Shown here in pieces: positions 19,688 to 28,459 of a stretch of 64,000 nt of DNA. The DNA lies in the NCBI RefSeq assembly GCF_013072695.1, contig NZ_LXUK01000022.1, positions 729-64,728 of the forward strand. The letters run 5' to 3'. Within the stretch, counting starts at the first letter, position 1. The number at the start of each line of letters is the position of its first letter. The notes beneath the pieces were generated by a model. The model did not search any database and was not told the origin of the DNA. It saw nothing but the letters and a program-made list of their open reading frames with translations. Source of the DNA: Acinetobacter sp. Ac_5812. GTDB taxonomy: Bacteria; Pseudomonadota; Gammaproteobacteria; Pseudomonadales; Moraxellaceae. The translations under genes were made by a program, and so were the position numbers.

Positions 19688-19715
19688 TCAGACAATGCGT
19701 TAAATTGGAGCAGCA

Positions 19716-20216
19716 ATGCAACTCGAAACATTCAATCAGCTAGATTCAGATGCGGCCAAACGGGTTTTGCAAGGCTGTGTGCACATTCCCACTTGGATTT
19801 CTGAACTGCTACAGCAACGTCCTTACAGCTCTAAAGAACAGCTTTATCAAACTGCGCTTGCACAAGCGCAAACCTGGCAATGGCCTGAAATTTCTGTAGC
19901 TTTGGCGCAACATCCACGTATTGGTGAGAAAAAAGCGGCAGCGGTGTTGTCTGAAAAAGAACAGCAGTTTTCTCAGCAAGAGCAAGGGCAGATCCAAACC
20001 GATGCAGTGCTGCAACTGGCACTTTATCAGGGCAATTTAGATTATGAGCACAAATTTGGGCATATCTATCTGATTCGTGCGGCAGGTCGTTCTGGGCAGC
20101 AGATATTGTTTGAGCTGCAACGCCGACTCAAAAATACAGTAGAACAAGAGCAGGCCGAAGTGAAGCAGCAATTGGGGGAAATTGCACTGCTTCGTTTAAA
20201 TCAGGAGATTCGATAA
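19716..20216 (+). CDS. uraD: OHCU decarboxylase
   Basis: A 166-residue protein that decarboxylates 2-oxo-4-hydroxy-4-carboxy-5-ureidoimidazoline to S-allantoin, the third step from urate. Family motifs are AQHPRIGEKKA (about residues 68-78) and YEHKFGHIYLIRAAGRS (about 109-125). First gene of the uraD-uraH-permease-porin-deaminase run. Its stop codon overlaps the uraH start (TAATG). Confidence 0.94.
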   Translation: MQLETFNQLDSDAAKRVLQGCVHIPTWISELLQQRPYSSKEQLYQTALAQAQTWQWPEISVALAQHPRIGEKKAAAVLSEKEQQFSQQEQGQIQTDAVLQLALYQGNLDYEHKFGHIYLIRAAGRSGQQILFELQRRLKNTVEQEQAEVKQQLGEIALLRLNQEIR

Positions 20217-20551
20217 TGGCGGGTATCAGCACACATATTTTAAATGCATCACTGGGTCAGCCTGCGTCAAAGGTACTGGTGAAATTACTGCAGCAAGTAG
20301 ATCAGAATTACATCTTATTGGATCAACAATTTACTGATGCCGATGGCCGTATTAAAACATTCAACATCGATGTATTTGTGCAAGGCAATTACCAATTAAT
20401 TTTGGAAGTTGCCGATTATTTTCAAGCTTTAAATACCGAAAGTTTTTATCCACGCGTATGTATTGATTTTAAGGTCATGGATATTCAACAGCATTATCAC
20501 GTGCCGTTATTAATCAGTCCGTTTTCATATTCAACCTATCGTGGCAGCTAA
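20216..20551 (+). CDS. uraH: 5-hydroxyisourate hydrolase
   Basis: A 111-residue transthyretin-related protein hydrolysing 5-hydroxyisourate to OHCU. The N-terminal ISTHILNASLGQPA motif and the diagnostic C-terminal tetrapeptide YRGS are present. It overlaps uraD by one base, which suggests translational coupling. There is no periplasmic signal, so the pathway runs in the cytoplasm. Confidence 0.96.
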   Translation: MAGISTHILNASLGQPASKVLVKLLQQVDQNYILLDQQFTDADGRIKTFNIDVFVQGNYQLILEVADYFQALNTESFYPRVCIDFKVMDIQQHYHVPLLISPFSYSTYRGS

Positions 20552-20601
20552 ACCAACTCAAGCAATGTGGACATTATGAATTTAATTTGAGGAATTAACC
20601 C

Positions 20602-21969
20602 ATGCAGCAAGACAACCTAGACCGTGAGGCTCACGGATCAGCAGAACATCAATATTTAGGCATGAACAAAAACCTGATTTATGGTTTGCAACATGTCTTG
20701 ACCATGTATGGCGGCATCATTGCACCGCCGCTCATTATTGGTGCTGCGGCGGGCTTGCAAGCCTCTGAAATTGGACTACTGGTGGCGGCTGCATTATTTG
20801 TTGGGGGAATTGCCACCGTTTTGCAAACCGTTGGTTTCAAGCATTTAGGCGCAAAATTGCCGATTGTTCAGGGCGTCTCTTTTGCAGGCGTCGCCACTAT
20901 TCTTGCCATTGTGACCACTGGTGGTGGTTTGGCCTCGGCGTTTGGTGCTGTGATTGTGGCGTCGATTATTGGCCTGCTGCTTACGCCATTTTTCGCAAAA
21001 ATTATCCGTTTCTTTCCACCCGTGGTGACGGGTTGTGTGATTACCATGATCGGTATTTCGCTGACGCCTGTGGCAATCCGCTGGATTATGGGCGGCAATC
21101 CCAAAGCTGAAAACTGGGGGGATCCAGCCAATGTTGGTTTGGCATTAATGACCCTAGCGATTGTGATTATTTTTAGTATGTTACGCAGTCAGATCTTGCG
21201 TCGGCTTGCGATTTTGATTGCCATTGTGTTGGGAACAATTCTGGCTTATTTTGCAGGATTCACTGATTTTTCTAATGTCAGTTCAGGCTCTATCTTTGCT
21301 TTGCCGAGCTTTTTCCACTTCGGTTCTCCTGTCTTTGAGTTTTCTGCCATTCTTTCCATGGTGATTGTGACCTTGGTGGTGATGACGGAAACCACCGCAG
21401 ATATTATTGCGATTGGTGAAATCGTGGGCAGCAAAGTCGATTCTAAACGGATTGGGGATGGTTTACGTGCCGACATGTTATCGAGTGCAATCTCACCGAT
21501 CTTTGGTTCATTTATGCAAACGGCATTTGCACAGAATGTTGGACTGGTGGCGATTACTGGAATTAAAAGCCGATTCGTGGTGGCAACTGCAGGCGGAATT
21601 CTGATTGTTTTAGGTTTGCTGCCGATTGTGGGGCGTTTAGTCGCATCTATTCCGATGCCCGTATTAGGCGGAGCGGGGATTGTCCTGTTTGGAACAGTCG
21701 CAGCCAGTGGCATTCGCACTTTAGCGAAAGTGGATTATAACGAGCATAAGAACCTGATTATTGTCGCGACCTCATTGGCGATCGGCATGATTCCGATTGT
21801 AAACCATGAGTTTTATGCACAATTTCCTGTTTCTGTGCAGATGTTATTACACTCTGGGATCAGTTCGACCTGTATCACTGCAATTCTACTGAACATCATT
21901 TTTAATCATCTTCCATTCACTAAAAAATCAGTGGAAGTGGCAAGCTTGCCCTTGAACTCAGGGCATTAA
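20602..21969 (+). CDS. NCS2-family purine permease (urate/xanthine type)
   Basis: A 455-residue nucleobase:cation symporter with about 12-14 hydrophobic segments. The NAT signature QNxGxxxxTG is present as QNVGLVAITG at about residues 312-321. Its place directly after uraD and uraH argues for urate or xanthine as substrate, as in UacT-like permeases. A uracil permease is less likely from context. Confidence 0.88.
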   Translation: MQQDNLDREAHGSAEHQYLGMNKNLIYGLQHVLTMYGGIIAPPLIIGAAAGLQASEIGLLVAAALFVGGIATVLQTVGFKHLGAKLPIVQGVSFAGVATILAIVTTGGGLASAFGAVIVASIIGLLLTPFFAKIIRFFPPVVTGCVITMIGISLTPVAIRWIMGGNPKAENWGDPANVGLALMTLAIVIIFSMLRSQILRRLAILIAIVLGTILAYFAGFTDFSNVSSGSIFALPSFFHFGSPVFEFSAILSMVIVTLVVMTETTADIIAIGEIVGSKVDSKRIGDGLRADMLSSAISPIFGSFMQTAFAQNVGLVAITGIKSRFVVATAGGILIVLGLLPIVGRLVASIPMPVLGGAGIVLFGTVAASGIRTLAKVDYNEHKNLIIVATSLAIGMIPIVNHEFYAQFPVSVQMLLHSGISSTCITAILLNIIFNHLPFTKKSVEVASLPLNSGH

Positions 21970-22169
21970 TCATCAGGGATTCAGGCTTGAATGTTCAGAC
22001 TGAATCCTGCTTTTTACCTGCACATCGTTAAAAGTCGCTTATTTAATTTTGAATAGGTCTGGGGGCGTTTTTGGCTTTAAAAAAGTGCAAAGCAAGATTT
22101 TTAAAGCATCAGCCGGTCGGTTTTAAAGGTTTTAAATCAATTTTTAGATCAAAGATCTAGGGGATATCT

Positions 22170-23465
22170 ATGCAAAAAATTCGCTTAACATCGGTTGCTT
22201 TCGCAGTCGCAATGGGGACAACGCTACCTGCATGGGCTGCTGATACCAGCTTAAATGCTTTATTTAATCTGCAACAAGATTGTCAGCCTCAGGACAATTC
22301 AATTGAATCGATCTCTGCTGTATTGGCCTGTGGCAGTGTGCATGGCGTGGTCAAGTCTACGTATTATTCACTCAATAATGGTTATTTTGTGAATAATTTA
22401 AATCAAGATACCACGGTGATTGGCGGCTATATCAAATATGAAACAGCGCCTTTTTATGGGGTACAGGCAGGGGTTGGCTATGATATTCAGCGTCGTTTGG
22501 ATGAGAAAAACAAGAATGATGAAGTCTCTGAATTAAAAGAAGATCGTGATGGTTTAGCAGAAGCCTATCTGACGTGGAAAAATGATATGGCTCGGGTGAC
22601 CGTCGGTAATCAGCGTCTCAATTTGCCTTTTATGGGCGATTATGCGGATCGCCGTGTCTTGATGTTCTTATATCAAGCTGCGGATGTACAGATCGGGAAT
22701 AACAATGATTTCCTGCGCCTGACCAAAGTGAATAAATATAAAAGTTATGCAGAAGATGAGTTCACCAAAAGCTCACGTCAAAACCCAAACTTGCAAACTG
22801 ATGGAGTCTGGTCGATTGGTGCAGGGAAACGTTTTGCATTAGCGGATGATAAGACCCTAAAAACCCAACTGTGGTATCAGGATTATGATGATTATCTGCG
22901 TTTGATCTATACCCAAGCGGATCTGGCATTTCCAAAATTGAATTATGCTCCTGAATTGTCACTGCAATATATGTCTGGCAAGGATCAGGGCAAGGCACTT
23001 GCAGGCGAGATCAATAGTCAGGTTTGGGGTGTTCAAGCTGCGTTGAAAGTTTTACCGGCTGCCAGTTTGAAGCTGGCCTATAACTATATTAAGCCCGATC
23101 AAAAGAGCTATTTAAATGGTGCGCTGCTTATGCCTTATGCCAGTCAGACATCGTCTGGTGAAATCTTTGCACAACCTTTTTTTACCAGTACCCAAGATCT
23201 AGGCGCGGGCAATGCCTTGATGCTGTCTTTGGAGGGCAAACTCACCGATCAAGTGATTGCTGGAGCACGTTATTCATTTATGGATTTAAAGGAGGCAGAG
23301 AATGTCGCCAGTCGAAACCAATCTGAATACATGCTGTTTGGCATTTATAACTTCACGGGTGCTTTGAAAGGTTTTAGTGTCAGTAATTTTGCAGGGATTC
23401 AGACTTCTCCGCGCTATGACAAGAATTTCTTACAAAACCGTTTTGCACTGAGCTACAAATTTTAA
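22170..23465 (+). CDS. Outer-membrane porin (OprD-like)
   Basis: A 431-residue outer-membrane protein. Signal peptide to about residue 23 (AWAAD), a short Cys-containing N-terminal segment, then alternating beta-strands (GGYIKYETAPFYGVQAGVGYD) and a C-terminus RFALSYKF ending in Phe, the barrel-assembly signal. It resembles OprD-type substrate-specific porins. Lying between the purine permease and the deaminase, it probably admits a purine or purine derivative. A 200-bp gap precedes it. Confidence 0.78.
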   Translation: MQKIRLTSVAFAVAMGTTLPAWAADTSLNALFNLQQDCQPQDNSIESISAVLACGSVHGVVKSTYYSLNNGYFVNNLNQDTTVIGGYIKYETAPFYGVQAGVGYDIQRRLDEKNKNDEVSELKEDRDGLAEAYLTWKNDMARVTVGNQRLNLPFMGDYADRRVLMFLYQAADVQIGNNNDFLRLTKVNKYKSYAEDEFTKSSRQNPNLQTDGVWSIGAGKRFALADDKTLKTQLWYQDYDDYLRLIYTQADLAFPKLNYAPELSLQYMSGKDQGKALAGEINSQVWGVQAALKVLPAASLKLAYNYIKPDQKSYLNGALLMPYASQTSSGEIFAQPFFTSTQDLGAGNALMLSLEGKLTDQVIAGARYSFMDLKEAENVASRNQSEYMLFGIYNFTGALKGFSVSNFAGIQTSPRYDKNFLQNRFALSYKF

Positions 23466-23482
23466 AGGACGAGGTAATAATC

Positions 23483-24856
23483 ATGATGGCCAGCTTAAAT
23501 TGCCGTTCAAGAATCTGGATTAAACAACCACTTGCAATTTATACCGCGAATCAACTCGATGCGAGTAATGGCTTGGTGATTGAAAATAATAAAATCATCG
23601 AGGTTTTGGCAAAGGATCAGCAACCCAGTCAGCCCTGTGATGAGGTATTCGATGCCAAAGACCTGGTGGTGATTCCTGGCTTGGTAAATAGCCACCATCA
23701 TTTTTATCAAACCTTGACTCGAGCTTGGGCACCTGTGGTTAATCTCCCTTTATTTCCATGGTTGGTTAATCTGTACCCAGTATGGGCACGTCTAAATCCA
23801 GAACAGTTACATGTGGCGACTCAAGTGGCTTTGGCCGAGTTGTTGTTATCGGGTTGTACCTTTGCTGCGGATCATCATTATTTATTCCCGCAACAATTGA
23901 CCGATGCAATTGATATTCAAATCAATGCCGCACAGCAATTGGGAATGCGGGTGATGTTAACCCGAGGTTCGATGAGTCTTGGACAAGAACAGGGTGGTTT
24001 ACCGCCACAGCATACCGTGCAAAGTATGGAGGTCATTTTAAGGGACAGTGAACGCTTGGTGCAGACCTATCATCAACGCGGGGATAATGGCATGGTCAAT
24101 ATTGCCTTAGCCCCATGCTCACCCTTTTCGGTGACACAGGAGATTATGCGAGAAAGCGCGCAACTTGCCCAAACACTGGATGTTCGATTGCATACACATC
24201 TTGCGGAAACCTTGGATGAGGAAAGCTTCTGTCTGGAAAAGTTTGGCATGCGCACGGTGGATTATTTAGAACACGTGGGTTGGCTAAATGAACGGACATG
24301 GTTGGCACATGGTATTCATTTTAATGCAGATGAAATTCAGCGTTTAGGGCAGGCGGGTGTGGGAATCTGTCATTGTCCACATTCCAATATGCGCCTCGCC
24401 TCAGGGATTTGCCCAACCCTTGATTTAATGCAGGCAGGTGCCAAGGTGGGGTTGGGCGTTGATGGTTCCGCCTCTGGAGATGCTTCAAATTTAATTCTGG
24501 AAGTTCGTCAGGCCATGTATTTACAACGTTTAAAATACGGTGCTGAACGGATTACTCCTGAGTTGGCCTTGCATTGGGGAACCCACGGTTCCGCACAGCT
24601 ATTAGGGCGTGGACAGCATTTAGGACAATTTGCGCCTGATTATCAGGCCGATTTAGCCTGTTATAAGCTCGATGAATTGAAATTCTCAGGTAGTCATGAC
24701 CCAATTGCAGCCTTGCTCTTGTGCGGTGCGGATAAAGCGGAACATGTGATGGTCGCAGGCCAGTGGCGAGTCAAACATGGAGAGATTCAAGGGCTTGATT
24801 TAGAAGAACTGAAAGCAAAACATCGTGCTGCAGCAAAAGCCTTATTGGCGGCTTAA
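23483..24856 (+). CDS. Amidohydrolase, 8-oxoguanine-deaminase-like
   Basis: A 457-residue member of the amidohydrolase superfamily of the AtzB/TrzN/8-oxoguanine deaminase branch. The metal-binding HxH lies in VNSHHHFYQTL (about residues 70-80), followed by FAADHHYLFP, HTHLAET and GVDGSASGDASN with the metal Asp. 8-oxoguanine deaminase makes urate, which would feed HpxO directly; this fits the context. Guanine deaminase or another aminopurine deaminase cannot be excluded. A second, related amidohydrolase is at 36891. It ends next to a strong bidirectional terminator. Confidence 0.82.
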   Translation: MMASLNCRSRIWIKQPLAIYTANQLDASNGLVIENNKIIEVLAKDQQPSQPCDEVFDAKDLVVIPGLVNSHHHFYQTLTRAWAPVVNLPLFPWLVNLYPVWARLNPEQLHVATQVALAELLLSGCTFAADHHYLFPQQLTDAIDIQINAAQQLGMRVMLTRGSMSLGQEQGGLPPQHTVQSMEVILRDSERLVQTYHQRGDNGMVNIALAPCSPFSVTQEIMRESAQLAQTLDVRLHTHLAETLDEESFCLEKFGMRTVDYLEHVGWLNERTWLAHGIHFNADEIQRLGQAGVGICHCPHSNMRLASGICPTLDLMQAGAKVGLGVDGSASGDASNLILEVRQAMYLQRLKYGAERITPELALHWGTHGSAQLLGRGQHLGQFAPDYQADLACYKLDELKFSGSHDPIAALLLCGADKAEHVMVAGQWRVKHGEIQGLDLEELKAKHRAAAKALLAA

Positions 24857-24878
24857 GAAATCGTGATTGATTTAAAGG

Positions 24879-24905
24879 AGGGGGCTGATAAGCGCCCCCT
24901 TTTTA
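24879..24905. terminator. Bidirectional terminator between deaminase and hpxO
   Basis: Stem AGGGGGC/GCCCCCT with an 8-nt loop, followed by four more T on the plus strand and preceded by TTTAAA. It lies between two convergent genes. Confidence 0.85.
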
Positions 24906-24907
24906 AT

Positions 24908-26065
24908 CTAATCGAGTGGATTGCCAATAATATTACTGATAATCCCTTGCATGATATGTGAGCCTTGTTCTTGGTACAGCGATTGATACCATTCTTCAGT
25001 CACTTGAGGATCTTTCATATGGGTGACATCGCAACGCTTACGGGCTCGGAGCACCATTTCTTTAGTGCGATCATTGCGCTTGTTTTGATAACGCGCCAAT
25101 GCATCCTCTAAACCAAAGGTATTGATTTGTAAGGCGCGGGCGAGGTAAATCGCATCTTCCATGGCTTGACAGCCGCCTTGTCCGATATCAGGGGTGGTGC
25201 TATGCGCTGCATCACCGAGTAGCACCACACGTCCTCTATAAAAATCCATAAACGGTTCAATGTCATGAATTTCGACACGATTGGTTTTTTGCACATCTAA
25301 ACGTTCAATCAGTTTTTGTACAGGTTCACACCAACCGCTGAAATGGGATTTCAGGTCTTGCTTATACTGTTCACGCTGATTTTCCAAACCAGCCGCTAGC
25401 GGCACATCAAAGAAAAAATAGAAACGATTTTGGGCAACGGGCATCAGTGAAACACGCTTACCTTCACCGATATACGTCGTCCATTGCATGGCAGGTGCAA
25501 TCGCTTCATCAATATCAACCAAACCATTCCAATTCACATAACCTGCATAGCGACGTTCAACTTGGTAACCGAGGACAAATTTTCGGGTGAGCGAATGTGT
25601 GCCATCTGCACCAATCAGTAAATCGGCTGTAATTTGTGAGCCATCCTGAAAATGAAGGGTGACATCATCTTGATGGCTTTCAATCTCGGTCATTTTCATG
25701 CCCAGTTTGATATCTGCCAGACCAAATTGTTGCATTAATAATTGTTGTAGATCAGCTCGGGCGACAGGATAGGCACGTTGTCCGACTTCTTTATATAATG
25801 GTGATAAGCTAAATTGAGTCATGGTTTGTTGGCTCAGTCCATCCACATAGGCCAAAGATTCCATTTGTCCACCAAGCGCCTGAATTTGATCGGTTAAGCC
25901 CAGATAGTTGAGGCACTTCACCCCATTTGACCACAGTGAAATAGCGGCGCCGACGGGTAAGATTTCGGCAGCTTGTTCATAGATCGTGACCTGATGACCA
26001 AATTTTTTTAAAGCGATACCAGCAGTCAAACCGCCCATACCTGCACCTACAATCGCAATATTCAT
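24908..26065 (-). CDS. hpxO: FAD-dependent urate hydroxylase
   Basis: A 385-residue flavoprotein monooxygenase of the p-hydroxybenzoate-hydroxylase fold. Residues 7-12 (GAGMGG) form the FAD fingerprint; [14 protein letters not shown] [19 protein letters not shown] and the second FAD motif [15 protein letters not shown] follow. The length and the SLWSNG segment match Klebsiella HpxO, which makes 5-hydroxyisourate from urate with NADH and O2. It replaces uricase. Its promoter region carries a sigma-54 element and a FadR-type operator. Confidence 0.92.
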   Translation of the reverse strand: MNIAIVGAGMGGLTAGIALKKFGHQVTIYEQAAEILPVGAAISLWSNGVKCLNYLGLTDQIQALGGQMESLAYVDGLSQQTMTQFSLSPLYKEVGQRAYPVARADLQQLLMQQFGLADIKLGMKMTEIESHQDDVTLHFQDGSQITADLLIGADGTHSLTRKFVLGYQVERRYAGYVNWNGLVDIDEAIAPAMQWTTYIGEGKRVSLMPVAQNRFYFFFDVPLAAGLENQREQYKQDLKSHFSGWCEPVQKLIERLDVQKTNRVEIHDIEPFMDFYRGRVVLLGDAAHSTTPDIGQGGCQAMEDAIYLARALQINTFGLEDALARYQNKRNDRTKEMVLRARKRCDVTHMKDPQVTEEWYQSLYQEQGSHIMQGIISNIIGNPLD

Positions 26066-26107
26066 TGTTCAGACCCTAAAATATAAATAAGTTTCTAAAC
26101 AGTTCTA

Positions 26108-26124
26108 AGCGAGAAGTGTGCCAA
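26108..26124 (-). promoter_or_regulatory. Sigma-54-type promoter for hpxO
   Basis: Read on the minus strand it is TTGGCACACTTCTCGCT, with GG and GC exactly 10 nt apart. The -24 block is perfect and the -12 block is CGC instead of TGC. The predicted start lies about 30 nt before the hpxO ATG. Confidence 0.68.
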
Positions 26125-26142
26125 TTTTAGCAACTGGTTTTA

Positions 26143-26155
26143 CTGGTCATACCAG
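26143..26155. promoter_or_regulatory. FadR-type operator upstream of hpxO
   Basis: CTGGT-CAT-ACCAG, palindromic with a 3-nt centre and followed by ACA. It matches the site before uraD. It lies upstream of the -24 element, unlike the uraD site. Confidence 0.7.
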
Positions 26156-26368
26156 ACAATTTGCTTTATTAAAAAGCAAAAATAGAAAGGCTGCATGGAT
26201 ATGGTTCAAAGCATGGGGCAAAGTGGTGCATTAATAAAAGTTCAAGTTTTTATCTAAAACACAAGTAAGATTTTTTTTTAAACGAGTGTGATTGCGAAAG
26301 GATACCTATGTTTAAAACACATTATAAATAATTTGCTTTGGTAGACTTTAATACGATAGTTTTTTACT

Positions 26369-26461
26369 TTACTTTTGAAGGATCAAAAGTAACAAAAATC
26401 CTTTGTCTAGCTGATGGTACTTCCCTGATACCACAGCTAAACAGGCGGCATCCATGCCGCC
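26369..26461. repeat. Three consecutive hairpins (intergenic palindromic element)
   Basis: Hairpin 1: TTACTTTTGA/TCAAAAGTAA, a perfect 10-bp stem (26369-26392). Hairpin 2: TAGCTGATGGTA/TACCACAGCTA, with one bulged A (26408-26439). Hairpin 3: GGCGGCAT/ATGCCGCC, a perfect 8-bp stem (26444-26461). The GC-rich third hairpin stands out from its AT-rich surroundings. The composite looks like a dispersed intergenic repeat. Confidence 0.7.
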
Positions 26462-26510
26462 AGTCACGATAGTGAATAGATGCATATATTCAAATTAAAT
26501 AAGGAGTTTT

Positions 26511-27224
26511 TTAAACATTCTCATGTCGAGAAAAGTACACACCCGCCCGTTGTGCAGCACCAATAATATGCGCTTGCATAGCTTTTTCAGCCGCAGCTGC
26601 ATCCTGATGAAATAAGGCTTGCAGAATTAACTCATGTTCTTGAATAGTTTTAAATGCCAGATTAGGTTGAACAAAAGGTAGGATCTGGCTTTTTTTAATC
26701 CATTCAGTATGCATTTTAAGTGTTTGAATAATTGATTGATTATGGCTAAGTTCAATAATGTGCTGATGAAAAGCATAATCAAATTCAGAGGCTGCCTGCC
26801 AGTTTTGTTCTTTGATTGCACTGGCAAGGGATTGGTAGTGTTGCTGTAGGGTCGACTTATCCTGTTCGGTTAAATATTCACATGCAAGCAGGGCACAGAA
26901 ACCTTCCAGTACATAACGTAATTGATAGAAATCTTTAAGCGAAACACGGTGTTCGCCATCCCATTGTTCTGCGGCTTGGCTATGTTGCGAAATCACATAA
27001 ACCCCTTTACCCGCCTTGATTTCCAATAAGCCTAAAGCGGCAAGACGGGTTAATGCCTCACGTAAAGAAGCACGACTGATTCCCAACTGGAGGGCAAGAT
27101 CACGTTGCGATGGTAAGGCAGAACCGACTGCATACGTATTTTGTTGAATGCGTTGATGAATCACTTCCACCGCTTGCTCAGTCACCTGAGATGATTTTCC
27201 ATTGAGCATCGCCTGTGGACTCAT
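26511..27224 (-). CDS. GntR-family regulator, FadR subfamily (purine regulon)
   Basis: About 237 residues. N-terminal GntR winged helix (LPSQRDLALQLGISRASLREALTRLAALGLL-type, about residues 37-70) and a C-terminal FCD helical effector domain. The ATG at 27224 is preferred, with AAGG about 10 nt upstream; a GTG at 27233 would add three residues. It is divergent from allantoicase and sits among three FadR-type operators, one in its own promoter region. It very probably controls the urate/allantoin genes and itself; the effector may be a pathway intermediate. Confidence 0.85.
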   Translation of the reverse strand: MSPQAMLNGKSSQVTEQAVEVIHQRIQQNTYAVGSALPSQRDLALQLGISRASLREALTRLAALGLLEIKAGKGVYVISQHSQAAEQWDGEHRVSLKDFYQLRYVLEGFCALLACEYLTEQDKSTLQQHYQSLASAIKEQNWQAASEFDYAFHQHIIELSHNQSIIQTLKMHTEWIKKSQILPFVQPNLAFKTIQEHELILQALFHQDAAAAEKAMQAHIIGAAQRAGVYFSRHENV

Positions 27225-27322
27225 CAGCAACACACCTTAAATATAAAATAAACAGTTTGATTCTACACAAAATTTATCTTTTTGTTGGCGCTGTTGCTTA
27301 AAAATAGCTATATTTTTAATAA

Positions 27323-27335
27323 CAGGTCAGACCAG
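27323..27335. promoter_or_regulatory. FadR-type operator between the GntR gene and allantoicase
   Basis: CAGGTC-A-GACCAG has a perfect GGTCAGACC core and differs from the uraD site at its outer left base pairs. It lies just before the -24 element of the allantoicase promoter and about 100 bp upstream of the divergent regulator gene, so it could act on both. Confidence 0.68.
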
Positions 27336-27352
27336 TTGGACTGGATCTTGCA
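27336..27352 (+). promoter_or_regulatory. Sigma-54-type promoter for allantoicase
   Basis: TTGGACTGGATCTTGCA: GG and GC are 10 nt apart and the -12 block TTGCA is perfect. The predicted start is about 25 nt before the ATG at 27388. Confidence 0.65.
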
Positions 27353-27387
27353 TAATAGAATAGAAATGAAACCTTCAGGAATGATCA

Positions 27388-28392
27388 ATGACAGTGCATG
27401 TTGCTAAAACCGTAGCTTTACCGACCCATTTGCAGGCGTCCACCAATCTTGCTGATGCCAGAATTGGTGCAAGTATCGTCAGTTGTTCTGATGAGTTTTT
27501 TGCAGAAGCGGCAAGAATGTTGCAAAGCACACCCGCTCAATTCATTGAAGGAAAATATGATGACAATGGCAAATGGATGGATGGGTGGGAAACGCGACGT
27601 AAACGTGAGTCTGGTTATGATTGGTGTATTGTTCGTTTAGGCGCAACAGGGACTGTATCTGGATTTGATATTGATACCTCATTCTTTACAGGTAATTATC
27701 CAGCCTCTGCTTCTATTGAGGGCTGCTATGCACCAGATAATCAATTAGAAGGTATCACTTGGACGACGTTATTAGAAAATTCGGTTTTATCTCCAGATCA
27801 GCATCATTTTTTCGACTGCGCTGCTCAGAAAATTACCCATATTCGCATTAATATTTTCCCTGATGGCGGTATTGCTCGTTTAAGAGTCTATGGCCGTGTG
27901 CTGCTCGAAAATGTCGATACAACCCAGCAGATGGATTTGATTGGTTTAAAAAATGGCGGGCGTATTGTGGCCTTTAGCGATGCGCATTTTGGCCATCCGA
28001 ATAATTTACTCAGCCCTGATCGTGGTTTAAATATGGGCGATGGTTGGGAGACCAAACGTCGCCGTGCTCCTGGTTTTGACTGGTGCATTATTGCCTTGGG
28101 ACAAACCGGGCAGATTGAAAAAATTGACGTCGATACCGCGTATTTTAAAGGGAATTTTCCCGCTTTTTGTTCGATTCAAGCCGCTTATGTTGAAGATGCG
28201 ACTGATGCGCAACTTATTCCGCAGAGTATGTTCTGGCCTTTTGTATTGGAACAGCAGCCTTTGACCATGGACAATATTCATGAATATGTTGCAGAAGTGC
28301 TTCAGCATCAAAAAGTGAATTATATCCGCGTCAATATGATTCCTGATGGCGGGATTAGTCGGATTCGTTTATGGGGGAAAGCGCTTAAATAA
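27388..28392 (+). CDS. alc: Allantoicase
   Basis: A 334-residue protein made of two homologous halves. The motif GWETRRKRxxGYDWCIVRLG at about residues 68-87 is repeated as GWETKRRRAPGFDWCIIALG near 220. Hydrolyses allantoate to ureidoglycolate and urea. The ATG follows AGGA. It is followed after a 67-bp gap by allA, with an intervening hairpin GCCTCATTG/CAATGAGGC (28410-28432). Confidence 0.94.
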   Translation: MTVHVAKTVALPTHLQASTNLADARIGASIVSCSDEFFAEAARMLQSTPAQFIEGKYDDNGKWMDGWETRRKRESGYDWCIVRLGATGTVSGFDIDTSFFTGNYPASASIEGCYAPDNQLEGITWTTLLENSVLSPDQHHFFDCAAQKITHIRINIFPDGGIARLRVYGRVLLENVDTTQQMDLIGLKNGGRIVAFSDAHFGHPNNLLSPDRGLNMGDGWETKRRRAPGFDWCIIALGQTGQIEKIDVDTAYFKGNFPAFCSIQAAYVEDATDAQLIPQSMFWPFVLEQQPLTMDNIHEYVAEVLQHQKVNYIRVNMIPDGGISRIRLWGKALK

Positions 28393-28409
28393 TTTCTCAT
28401 GAATGAATA

Positions 28410-28432
28410 GCCTCATTGTGACCCAATGAGGC
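28410..28432 (+). other. Stem-loop between alc and allA
   Basis: Perfect 9-bp stem GCCTCATTG/CAATGAGGC with a 5-nt loop and no T-run. It probably lies within the alc-allA message and could tune relative expression. Confidence 0.5.
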
Positions 28433-28459
28433 CAATAAGAAATTGAAGAGAATAAACCT

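Larger units (their letters stand above)
19366..19715. other. AT-rich divergent intergenic region
   Basis: About 350 bp without a convincing ORF between the Ntn amidase (left, minus) and uraD (right, plus). The left 280 bp are strongly AT-rich with no clear element. The right 75 bp hold a sigma-54-type promoter and a perfect operator palindrome, listed separately. Confidence 0.7.
26066..26510. other. Intergenic region between hpxO and the GntR gene
   Basis: About 445 bp with no convincing ORF. The left 90 bp hold the hpxO promoter and operator. The right 100 bp hold three consecutive hairpins. The middle is AT-rich and unremarkable. No terminator with a clean T-run serves the GntR gene. Confidence 0.7.

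Noticed and set aside
22040..22100. A possible sigma-54 element before the porin gene
   Set aside because: A GG-N10-GC spacing can be found in a G/T-rich stretch, but neither the -24 nor the -12 block matches beyond the dinucleotides.
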